DNA of 43,081 bases from assembly GCA_948470755.1 (NCBI GenBank), contig CAOKPU010000020.1:1-43081 (forward strand). The letters are read 5' to 3'. The translations under genes and the position numbers were made by a program. Below, in pieces: positions 34,662 through 41,614 of the stretch (the first letter of the stretch is position 1; the number at the start of each line of letters is the position of its first letter). The DNA is from an uncultured Lachnospiraceae bacterium (GTDB lineage: Bacteria > Bacillota > Clostridia > Lachnospirales > Lachnospiraceae). Below the pieces are notes generated by a model, which worked only from the letters and a program-made list of their open reading frames with translations, did not search any database and had not been told where the DNA came from.

Positions 34662-34983
34662 ATTCATCGAATTCCGCATTATCGAGATATTCGTCAAAAG
34701 CATCCGTTATCAATTCGTATTCGTCTTCGCTTTCGATGTATTCAAGGACAGGTTCTGTATTTGCATCATTGGGGTCTTCATAATAACGGTAAAACCATAC
34801 TTCCCCATCGCTGTTTTTCCCGTTTTCGTCTAAAGGGAGCAAGACGATGTAATCTTTTCCCTGGCATTCCAGTATGGTGACGATTGCGCAAGTGACATGG
34901 GAGCCATCATCCAAATCAAGCTCTACGGTCATTTCCTCGTCTTCCGTGCCGTCAGGTTCCGTATTTACGTTAAATTTTTTCAT
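34645..34983 (-). CDS. DUF1292 family acidic protein
   Basis: A 112-residue, very acidic protein with the DUF1292 core (MTVELDLDDGSHVTCAIV, YIVLLPLDENG, VWFYRY). AAGGAG precedes the ATG at 34983; the longer frame up to 35064 reaches the promoter and is rejected. Related proteins occur beside alaS-ruvX-type operons in many Firmicutes but have no assigned function. It stands alone here, with a good promoter, and is convergent with the helicase. Confidence 0.85.
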   Translation of the reverse strand: MKKFNVNTEPDGTEDEEMTVELDLDDGSHVTCAIVTILECQGKDYIVLLPLDENGKNSDGEVWFYRYYEDPNDANTEPVLEYIESEDEYELITDAFDEYLDNAEFDEFMDET

Positions 34984-35035
34984 AAAAACTCCTTTCTTAT
35001 GTAATCTTTCCCTATATTGTTGTAAATTTATCCTC

Positions 35036-35064
35036 ATTGTACTAGCAGAAATGGGAATTATCAA
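35036..35064 (-). promoter_or_regulatory. Promoter of the DUF1292 gene
   Basis: On the minus strand TTGATA (35064-35059) and TACAAT (35041-35036) are 17 bases apart, five of six matches each. The predicted start is near 35029. Confidence 0.65.
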
Positions 35065-35258
35065 TAATTTTCATCTGTTTTCACACAAAAAAGTATTTTT
35101 ATGATATACTATATGCTATCATGATATTAAATTTGGGGCGAGGTTCTTATATATGGGGAAAGGCTTCTGCCATCTGGCAGGAAGCAGGCGGTACGGATGG
35201 TAAATCGGATCGTTGGAGAAGGAAAATAACGGATAAAAAACAGGAATGGGGGTTTGAT

Positions 35259-37163
35259 ATGTATACAATTGATGGCAGGCAGAGAAATAAACCATATCCG
35301 TTAGGGGTAAATATAGAGTTTGATTATACTTATTTTTCGGTGGTAATGAAGGAAGGAAAGGATTGCGGCATTATCCTGTATGATAAAAAAACAGGAAGGG
35401 AAAAAAGGATCCCTTTTTGCGAACAAAATAAGTTTGGATCGATTTACAGTATGGCTGTCAAAGACCTGGACGCAGATCGTTATTCCTATAACTTTTATGA
35501 TGGAGGCTTGGTTTTTACAGACCCTTATGCAAAAGTAATCCATGGACATGAAAAGTGGGGGAAGCAAGCTTCCATGTTGAAAGGAGGTTTCTTAGCAAAG
35601 GATTACCCTTGGGAAAAGGATAAACCCGTTAAGATTCCATATGAGGACAGTATTATTTACTGCCTGAACGTAAGGGCTTTTACAAAGCACAAATCTTCCG
35701 GAGTCCTCCACAAAGGGACGTTCAGGGGCATTATCGAAAAGATCCCCCATCTGAAAGAATTAGGGGTTACAACGGTAGAATTGATGCCGGCATATGAGTT
35801 TGACGAGATCGAAAAGCCCAAGGCAGGAATAACCATTGACGATCTTTACAGCCAGTTTGCGAAAGAGCCGGACATAAAAGGGAAGCTTAACTGCTGGGGC
35901 TATAAAGAGGGTTATTATTTCGCGCCGAAAGCTGCTTTTGGCGCGGATAAGGACGTAACATGGGAATTTAAAGATATGGTAAAAGCGCTGCATGAAAACG
36001 GGATGGAAGTCATTATGCAGTTTTATTTCCCCAATACGGTAAAGCAGGGGGTCATTTTTGACGTGGTAAAATACTGGGTATTGGAGTATCATATAGACGG
36101 AGTGCATCTAAAAGGGGAACGGATCCCGCTTCATGTGATCGGTACAGAACCCCTTTTAACGGATACGAAGCTTTTTTATTACGATTTCCCTTATGAGCAG
36201 ATTTACGGGGAAAATGAAATGCCGAAATTCCGCAATCTTGCTTCATATAAGGATGATTACATGCATACAGTACGCCGCTTTTTAAAAGGGGATGACGGCA
36301 TGTTGGAGAATTTCTTGGAACTGCAGAGGAGGAATCCCGGAAAATACGGCATAATCAATTATGTGACCAATTATGATACATTTACATTGGCGGATATGGT
36401 GTCTTATGAAAAAAAACATAACGAAGCCAATGGGGAAAACAACGTAGACGGAAGCGATTGCAATTTAACATGGAATTGCGGGATAGAAGGGAACACGCGG
36501 AAAAAAAATATTGCCAGCCTGCGTAAACGGCAAATGAAAAACGCCCTTACGATGCTTTTTATGTCGCAGGGGACTCCTCTCATTTACAGCGGCGATGAAT
36601 TAGGGAATTCAAGGTTTGGGAATAACAACCCTTATTGCCAGGATAATGAAACCGGCTGGATAAAGTGGAATAGGAACCGGCTGGGAGAAGAAATTTTTTC
36701 CTATCTGAAAGATTTAATCCGTCTTAAGAAGGCGCATAGGATACTGCATCAATCCAACGAATTAAAAATCCTGGATTATACCGGCTGCGGATATCCGGAC
36801 TTATCTTATCACGGCGAAGAAGCATGGAGGCCGGATCTGAATCATTACAGCCGGCATGTCGGTGCAATGTACTGCGGATGTTATGCCAAAAACAGGAAAG
36901 GTGAGGAAGATAATTTCTTTTACATTGCATATAATATGCATTGGCACCCCCATGTATTTGCACTTCCAAAACTTCCAAAAGGGATGGAATGGAGCCTTTT
37001 TACAGATACTGGGGCTGATGGAGGAGCGGATACAGGGCAGGAAACAGAAAAGGGGAAACAATATGTGGATGTGAAGCCAAGATCAATCCGGATTTACATA
37101 TCAAAACAGGAGGAAGGCGCGGTTGTCAAAAACAAAAACCAATATATCAGAAGCGCTTTTTAA
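35259..37163 (+). CDS. GH13 glycogen-debranching-enzyme homologue lacking catalytic residues
   Basis: A 634-residue protein of the GlgX/isoamylase branch of GH13: N-terminal CBM48-like domain (about 5-110), then an alpha-amylase barrel including the branch-typical EKKHNEANGENN (near 381) and SQGTPLIYSGDE (near 430). The four catalytic regions are altered. Region I reads MQFYFPNT, with Q254 for Asp and N259 for His. Region II reads DGVHLKGE, with K285 for the nucleophile Asp. Region III has Y308 where the acid Glu is expected. Region IV reads VTNYD, with Tyr for His and only D373 kept. It should bind glucan without cutting. The start 35259 is the first ATG with a G-rich site (GGAATGGGGG). Confidence 0.85.
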   Translation: MYTIDGRQRNKPYPLGVNIEFDYTYFSVVMKEGKDCGIILYDKKTGREKRIPFCEQNKFGSIYSMAVKDLDADRYSYNFYDGGLVFTDPYAKVIHGHEKWGKQASMLKGGFLAKDYPWEKDKPVKIPYEDSIIYCLNVRAFTKHKSSGVLHKGTFRGIIEKIPHLKELGVTTVELMPAYEFDEIEKPKAGITIDDLYSQFAKEPDIKGKLNCWGYKEGYYFAPKAAFGADKDVTWEFKDMVKALHENGMEVIMQFYFPNTVKQGVIFDVVKYWVLEYHIDGVHLKGERIPLHVIGTEPLLTDTKLFYYDFPYEQIYGENEMPKFRNLASYKDDYMHTVRRFLKGDDGMLENFLELQRRNPGKYGIINYVTNYDTFTLADMVSYEKKHNEANGENNVDGSDCNLTWNCGIEGNTRKKNIASLRKRQMKNALTMLFMSQGTPLIYSGDELGNSRFGNNNPYCQDNETGWIKWNRNRLGEEIFSYLKDLIRLKKAHRILHQSNELKILDYTGCGYPDLSYHGEEAWRPDLNHYSRHVGAMYCGCYAKNRKGEEDNFFYIAYNMHWHPHVFALPKLPKGMEWSLFTDTGADGGADTGQETEKGKQYVDVKPRSIRIYISKQEEGAVVKNKNQYIRSAF

Positions 37164-37166
37164 AGA

Positions 37167-37694
37167 ATGAAAGCTTGGAAGCATTTTAAAACGATTACGT
37201 ATCACAAATATCTTGTTATGAAAGGCTGTTTTCAAGTGGGCCTTTATTATCAGGGGATTATGCATGATTTATCCAAATACAGCCCGTCAGAGTTCCTGGT
37301 AGGCGCAAAATACTACCAGGGCGACAGAAGCCCCAATAATGCTGAAAGGGAAAATATCGGCTATTCCAGCGCATGGCTGCATCACAAAGGGCGGAATAAG
37401 CATCATTATGAATATTGGATTGATTACAGCACCAAAAATATTCCGGGAGGCATGGCTCCCGCCCCTATGCCAAACCGTTATATCGTGGAAATGCTAATGG
37501 ACCGTATTGCCGCAAGCAAAGTTTATAAAAAAGGGGCCTATACGGACCGCAGCCCTTTAGAATATTATTTATCAGGAAAAGATCCTGCCCCTTTGCATAA
37601 AAAAACGAAGATGATTTTGGAAAAACTGCTCTATATGCTGGCGGAAGAAGGGGAAGATAGGACTTTTGCATATATAAGGAACAAAATCCTCTAA
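37167..37694 (+). CDS. DUF5662 family protein
   Basis: A 175-residue protein of the DUF5662 family: N-terminal WKHFKTITYHKYLVM, then MHDLSKYSPSEF near 32-43 with an HD dipeptide, then HHKGRNKHHYEYW near 70-82. The histidine/aspartate pattern suggests a metal-binding helical fold akin to HD hydrolases, but no reaction is established. It starts 3 bases after the stop of the degenerate GH13 gene and has little ribosome site of its own, so it is probably translated by coupling with it. Confidence 0.82.
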   Translation: MKAWKHFKTITYHKYLVMKGCFQVGLYYQGIMHDLSKYSPSEFLVGAKYYQGDRSPNNAERENIGYSSAWLHHKGRNKHHYEYWIDYSTKNIPGGMAPAPMPNRYIVEMLMDRIAASKVYKKGAYTDRSPLEYYLSGKDPAPLHKKTKMILEKLLYMLAEEGEDRTFAYIRNKIL

Positions 37695-37725
37695 GAAAGC
37701 TTTTTGAAAACTTTCCGGTAAAGGG

Positions 37726-37753
37726 AACTCTTTATGCGGTACGGCATAAGATA
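37726..37753 (+). promoter_or_regulatory. Sigma-K-type promoter of the cysteine-rich protein
   Basis: AAC (37726-37728), 16 bases, CATAAGATA (37745-37753). The -10 box fits the late mother-cell form CATAnnnTA exactly. The -35 of sigma-K is short (AC), so it adds little. The predicted start is near 37761. Confidence 0.45.
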
Positions 37754-37780
37754 AAGTATAGCATAAAGGAGTTGAAAAGT

Positions 37781-38017
37781 ATGAATAATTGTCTGATTTT
37801 GTTACTTTTGCTTTGCTGCTGCCAAAATAACGGCGGATGCAGGGAAGGCAACGACGGTTGCGGCAGTATGATTCCTGATAACTGCGGCTGTGGTTCCGGA
37901 AGGGATTCCAGATGCGACGGCAGAGGCAAAGATAGGGATGATTCCTGCAGGGACAGAGGATTTGCCCCGTTCCCGTCACCCGGAAGTACTTGCGGATGTG
38001 AGGAAAAAAATTCATAG
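37781..38017 (+). CDS. Small cysteine-rich protein, possible spore coat component
   Basis: A 78-residue protein with 12 cysteines. It begins MNNCLILLLLLCCCQNN, a short hydrophobic stretch ending in three cysteines, then a low-complexity Gly/Asp/Arg-rich tail with GC, CGC and DSC repeats. AAAGGAG lies ahead of the ATG; an in-frame TTG at 37772 is less likely. The composition recalls short high-cysteine Clostridia proteins sometimes labelled chorion-like. With the sigma-K-type promoter and strong terminator it is plausibly a late, disulfide- or metal-cross-linked coat protein. This is inference. Confidence 0.68.
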   Translation: MNNCLILLLLLCCCQNNGGCREGNDGCGSMIPDNCGCGSGRDSRCDGRGKDRDDSCRDRGFAPFPSPGSTCGCEEKNS

Positions 38018-38039
38018 AAACAAAAATGTGATAAGCAGG

Positions 38040-38090
38040 AAGGGAACCGCTGCCGTAAATGCTATATTTTCGGCAACGGTTCCCTTTTCA
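38040..38090 (+). terminator. Terminator after the cysteine-rich gene
   Basis: GGGAACCG/CGGTTCCC (38042-38049/38077-38084) and TGCCG/CGGCA (38051-38055/38071-38075), then TTTT. A strong intrinsic terminator. Confidence 0.85.
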
Positions 38091-38092
38091 TA

Positions 38093-38148
38093 GGATGAGG
38101 CCGCCGGGGGCCTTTTGACGCCCAAACCCTATAAGAGGCAGGCACACT
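38093..38148. repeat. Dispersed intergenic repeat, copy B
   Basis: It shares with 16-75 the core GGCCGCCGG (38099-38107), TTTTGAC (38113-38119), CCC-AA-CC and TATA-AG elements. GGCA-GGCACACT (38137-38148) at its right end is the reverse complement of the left end of copy A. It lies between the cysteine-rich gene's terminator and the trpS promoter. Confidence 0.55.
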
Positions 38149-38159
38149 GCGCGCAGAAC

Positions 38160-38188
38160 TTGACGGATAAGGGAAGCGATGCTAAACT
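38160..38188 (+). promoter_or_regulatory. Promoter of trpS
   Basis: TTGACG (38160-38165), 17 bases, TAAACT (38183-38188): five of six and four of six matches. The leader of about 25 bases is too short for a T-box. Confidence 0.5.
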
Positions 38189-38220
38189 GTTACAAAGATA
38201 TAGCAATGGAGGCAATTGAT

Positions 38221-39225
38221 ATGATAGATGGAAAAAAAGTGCTTTTTAGCGGGATGCAGTCAACGGGAAACCTGACCTTGGGCAATTATCTGGGGGCTCT
38301 TAAAAATTGGGTGGCGCTAAGCGATGAGTATGAGTGTTTTTATTCCGTAGTGGATATGCATTCTATCACAGTCAGGCAGGAGCCGGCCGGACTGCGCAAG
38401 AGGGCAAGGAACCTGTTGACATTATATATAGCGGCAGGGCTGGATCCTGATAAAAACTGTATTTATTATCAGTCGCACGTGTCAGGCCATGCGGAACTGG
38501 CCTGGATATTGAACTGCTTTACTTATACCGGGGAGCTGAACCGGATGACCCAGTTTAAGGATAAAGCTGCGAAACATGCGGATAACATCAATGCAGGCCT
38601 CTATACTTACCCGGTCCTGATGGCGGCGGATATCCTGCTGTATCAGGCGGATGTTGTTCCTGTAGGTAAAGACCAACTGCAGCATTTGGAGATTACGAGG
38701 GATATCGCGCAGCGTTTCAATGCCATTTACGGGGATGTATTTACCATACCGGAGCCTTATATGGGAAAAGCAGGGGCAAATATCCGCAGTTTACAGAATC
38801 CTGAAAAGAAAATGTCTAAATCGGATGAAAACGCCAACGCCAGCATTTATCTAATGGACGACCCTGATACGGTAATCCGCAAGTTCAAACGGGCAGTTAC
38901 GGATCTGGATGCGTCGGTACGATACCGGGAAGAACAGCCAGGCATAAAAAACCTGATTGAGATTTATTGTGCATGTACCGGGAAAACGCCGGCTGAGACG
39001 GAAAAAGAGTTTGACGGCAAAGGTTACAGTGAATTCAAACTGGCAGTAGGGGAAGCGGTTGCCGGAGTGTTAAAGCCAATACAAGACCGGTTTTATGAAC
39101 TGTCTAAGGACAAGGCGTATATTGACGGCATTATCAAAAAAAATGCGGAAAAAGCCGACTATTATGCGATGAAGACATTGCGCAAAGTGCAAAAGAAAGT
39201 AGGTTTCCCGGAAAGGGTGCGTTGA
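38221..39225 (+). CDS. trpS: Tryptophanyl-tRNA synthetase
   Basis: It charges tRNA-Trp. The class I signature appears as STGNLTLGNYLGAL (about residues 13-26) and the second as KKMSKSDENAN near 198, both typical of bacterial TrpRS. ATG 38221 follows GGAGG by 8 bases and gives 334 residues, the normal size; the frame open from 38179 overlaps the promoter. Next comes the nuclease-fold gene after 61 bases. Confidence 0.96.
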   Translation: MIDGKKVLFSGMQSTGNLTLGNYLGALKNWVALSDEYECFYSVVDMHSITVRQEPAGLRKRARNLLTLYIAAGLDPDKNCIYYQSHVSGHAELAWILNCFTYTGELNRMTQFKDKAAKHADNINAGLYTYPVLMAADILLYQADVVPVGKDQLQHLEITRDIAQRFNAIYGDVFTIPEPYMGKAGANIRSLQNPEKKMSKSDENANASIYLMDDPDTVIRKFKRAVTDLDASVRYREEQPGIKNLIEIYCACTGKTPAETEKEFDGKGYSEFKLAVGEAVAGVLKPIQDRFYELSKDKAYIDGIIKKNAEKADYYAMKTLRKVQKKVGFPERVR

Positions 39226-39286
39226 CGGACGGCATATGCTGCCCTCCAAACTATCTGATTGGTTTCAGGCAAAAATATAGGACGAG

Positions 39287-40072
39287 ATGGATGAGAAAAG
39301 ATTTGAAGAGGCAAAAAACAAAATAATCGGAAAGTCAAAAAACAGGGAAGGGATCGGGACCCTGAAAGAGAAAACGGTTCATGCAGTACTTAAATATTAT
39401 TATGCACCGGATGAGAAAATGCATGAAGTGCCTATCGGACACTATGTGGCGGACATCTATACGGGAAAAGCCATTTTGGAAATACAGAACGGTAATTTTT
39501 ATAAAATGCGTTCAAAACTCGATGCGTTTTTAAAAGAATACCCTGTAACAATTATTTATCCGATCCCGCATAAAAAGTGGATTATCTGGATGGATGAAGA
39601 AACAGGGGAACTTTCCCCGAAAAGAAAAAGCCCGTTGACCGGGACTGCTTATAAGGCGTTTGCCGAGCTGTACCGGATAAAAAACTATCTGGATCACGAA
39701 AGGCTGCGCTTTATCTTTCCGTTAGTGGATATGGAAGAGTACCGTCTGCTGAATGGCTGGAGCAAGGATCGTAAAAAAGGCTCCTGCCGTTTCGACCGGC
39801 TGCCGGTTGCTTTATTTGATGAAGTAGTAATTGACGGGAAAGATGATTATCTGCAGTTCCTTCCCGACCGGCTGCCGGATGCATTTACTTCCAAAGATTT
39901 AGCTAAAATAGCTAAAATCCCCATAAAAACAGCAAGAACAGCTCTTCATATCATGACCTGTCTGGGGGTTACGGAACAAATTGGCAAGTCCGGGAAGTCT
40001 TATCTGTACCGGATATTAATCGGCAGGAATCCAAAATCAGGATTTAATGTTGTTGAAAGGATAAATGGATGA
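39287..40072 (+). CDS. Uncharacterised protein with nuclease-like fold and winged helix
   Basis: A 261-residue basic protein not assigned to a known function. The N-terminal half fits a PD-(D/E)XK-type core: a helix with E28, then VADIYTGKAILEIQNGNF (about 54-71) with D56 and E65-x-Q67, then a strand VTIIYPI. The C-terminal part (about 199-245) reads as a winged helix (TSKDLAKIAKIPIKTARTAL and a GKSYLYRI wing). The design suggests a DNA-binding nuclease or a nuclease-derived regulator. Its stop overlaps the miaB start (ATGA), and mutS follows, so it belongs to a tRNA/DNA-maintenance run. Confidence 0.6.
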   Translation: MDEKRFEEAKNKIIGKSKNREGIGTLKEKTVHAVLKYYYAPDEKMHEVPIGHYVADIYTGKAILEIQNGNFYKMRSKLDAFLKEYPVTIIYPIPHKKWIIWMDEETGELSPKRKSPLTGTAYKAFAELYRIKNYLDHERLRFIFPLVDMEEYRLLNGWSKDRKKGSCRFDRLPVALFDEVVIDGKDDYLQFLPDRLPDAFTSKDLAKIAKIPIKTARTALHIMTCLGVTEQIGKSGKSYLYRILIGRNPKSGFNVVERING

Positions 40073-41529
40073 TAATGGACAAAGGGATAGATTTTGATAG
40101 GATTGATTTAAACAGCCAGCCGCCTGCCGCAGAGCCTTGGCGGCAATATTATTTTATAGCCGGATTAAGAAAGTATGTGAAAGAAGAAAGCGAACGCATG
40201 GGCCGCCGCTTAACGGCAAATGTTACTACCTTCGGATGTCAGATGAACGCCCGGGATAGTGAGAAACTGTCAGGCATATTGGAATGCGCCGGCTATCTGC
40301 TGACAGAAACGGAAGAAGCGGATTTGGTCATTTATAATACATGTACGGTCCGTGATAATGCGAACCAGCGGGTTTATGGAAGATTAGGACATATAAACAG
40401 TATTAAAAAGAAAAATCCACATATGAAAGTTGCATTATGCGGCTGCATGATGCAGGAAGAAAGCGTCATTGAAAAAATAACAAAAAGCTATCGTTTTGTG
40501 GATTTGATTTTCGGCACACATAATATTTTTCAGTTTGCAGAACTGTTATGCACGATGTTTGAGTCCGACAGGACGGTGATCAATATATGGAAAGATACAG
40601 ACCAAATTGTGGAAGATTTACCGACAGACCGGAAATATCCTTTCAAATCAGGGATTAATATTATGTTCGGCTGCAATAATTTTTGCAGCTACTGTATTGT
40701 ACCTTATGTCAGGGGGCGGGAACGGAGCAGGGATCCTGAGGATATCCTAAAAGAAATTGAAGCTTTGGCAGCCGATGGCGTAGTGGAAATCATGCTTCTT
40801 GGGCAAAATGTGAATTCTTATGGGAAGAACCTGATCCCTCCCGTCAGTTTTGCAAAATTGTTAAGAAAAGCAGAGGAAATTGATGGAATTGAAAGAATCC
40901 GTTTTATGACCTCCCACCCGAAGGATTTGTCAGAGGAACTGATAGAAGTGATGAAGCAATCCAAAAAAATATGCCGTCATCTGCATCTGCCCCTCCAATC
41001 CGGTTCTACACGCATCCTACAGGCGATGAACCGCCGTTATACGAAGGAGCAGTATTTGGATCTGGTGGGAAAAATCAGGAAAGAAATCCCCGATATAGCC
41101 ATTACCACCGATATTATTGTAGGTTTTCCCGGCGAAACGATGGACGATATAGAAGAAACCATTGATGTAGTAAAAAAAGTGCGGTATGAGAATGCGTTTA
41201 CCTTCATCTATTCCAAGCGGACGGGTACCCCTGCGGCTTCCATGCCGGATCAGGTCCCTTCTGAAGTCATAAAGCAAGGTTTTGATAAATTATTATCAAC
41301 CGTCCAGGAGGTTGCGAAAGAACGGGCGGCGCTGCTTCGGGGGAAAGTCCTTCCGGCCCTTGCGGAAGAAATGAATGATCAGGACGGTACCCTTATTACC
41401 GGCCGCCTGTCTAACAATATGATCGTACATTTTCCCGGCAGCCCGTCTTTACTTGGAAAAATCATCCATGTCCGGTTAAAGGAATGCCATGGTTTTTATT
41501 ATTTAGGGGAAATAGCAGAAGGATTATAA
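40069..41529 (+). CDS. miaB: tRNA-2-methylthio-N6-dimethylallyladenosine synthase MiaB
   Basis: A radical SAM methylthiotransferase that converts i6A37 to ms2i6A37 in tRNAs. The N-terminal UPF0004 domain has TFGCQMNARDSEK (near 52-64) plus further cluster cysteines NTCTVRDNA and LCGCMMQ. The radical SAM motif is GCNNFCSYCIVPYVRGRE (near 201-218). A TRAM domain closes it. It is longer than E. coli MiaB because of about 40 extra N-terminal residues. AAAGGA precedes the ATG at 40069, which overlaps the upstream stop; ATG 40075 is an alternative. The order miaB-mutS is common in Firmicutes. Confidence 0.95.
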   Translation: MIMDKGIDFDRIDLNSQPPAAEPWRQYYFIAGLRKYVKEESERMGRRLTANVTTFGCQMNARDSEKLSGILECAGYLLTETEEADLVIYNTCTVRDNANQRVYGRLGHINSIKKKNPHMKVALCGCMMQEESVIEKITKSYRFVDLIFGTHNIFQFAELLCTMFESDRTVINIWKDTDQIVEDLPTDRKYPFKSGINIMFGCNNFCSYCIVPYVRGRERSRDPEDILKEIEALAADGVVEIMLLGQNVNSYGKNLIPPVSFAKLLRKAEEIDGIERIRFMTSHPKDLSEELIEVMKQSKKICRHLHLPLQSGSTRILQAMNRRYTKEQYLDLVGKIRKEIPDIAITTDIIVGFPGETMDDIEETIDVVKKVRYENAFTFIYSKRTGTPAASMPDQVPSEVIKQGFDKLLSTVQEVAKERAALLRGKVLPALAEEMNDQDGTLITGRLSNNMIVHFPGSPSLLGKIIHVRLKECHGFYYLGEIAEGL

Positions 41530-41530
41530 T

Positions 41531-41559
41531 TTTACAAACAAAATATTTTGTGCTATATT
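41531..41559 (+). promoter_or_regulatory. Promoter of mutS
   Basis: TTTACA (41531-41536), 17 bases, TATATT (41554-41559): five of six matches each. The predicted start is near 41566, within the 85-base gap after miaB. Confidence 0.65.
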
Positions 41560-41614
41560 ATGAACGGATACGCAACATATATTATGATTCTAAAGAAAAG
41601 CAGAGGAAACAAAA

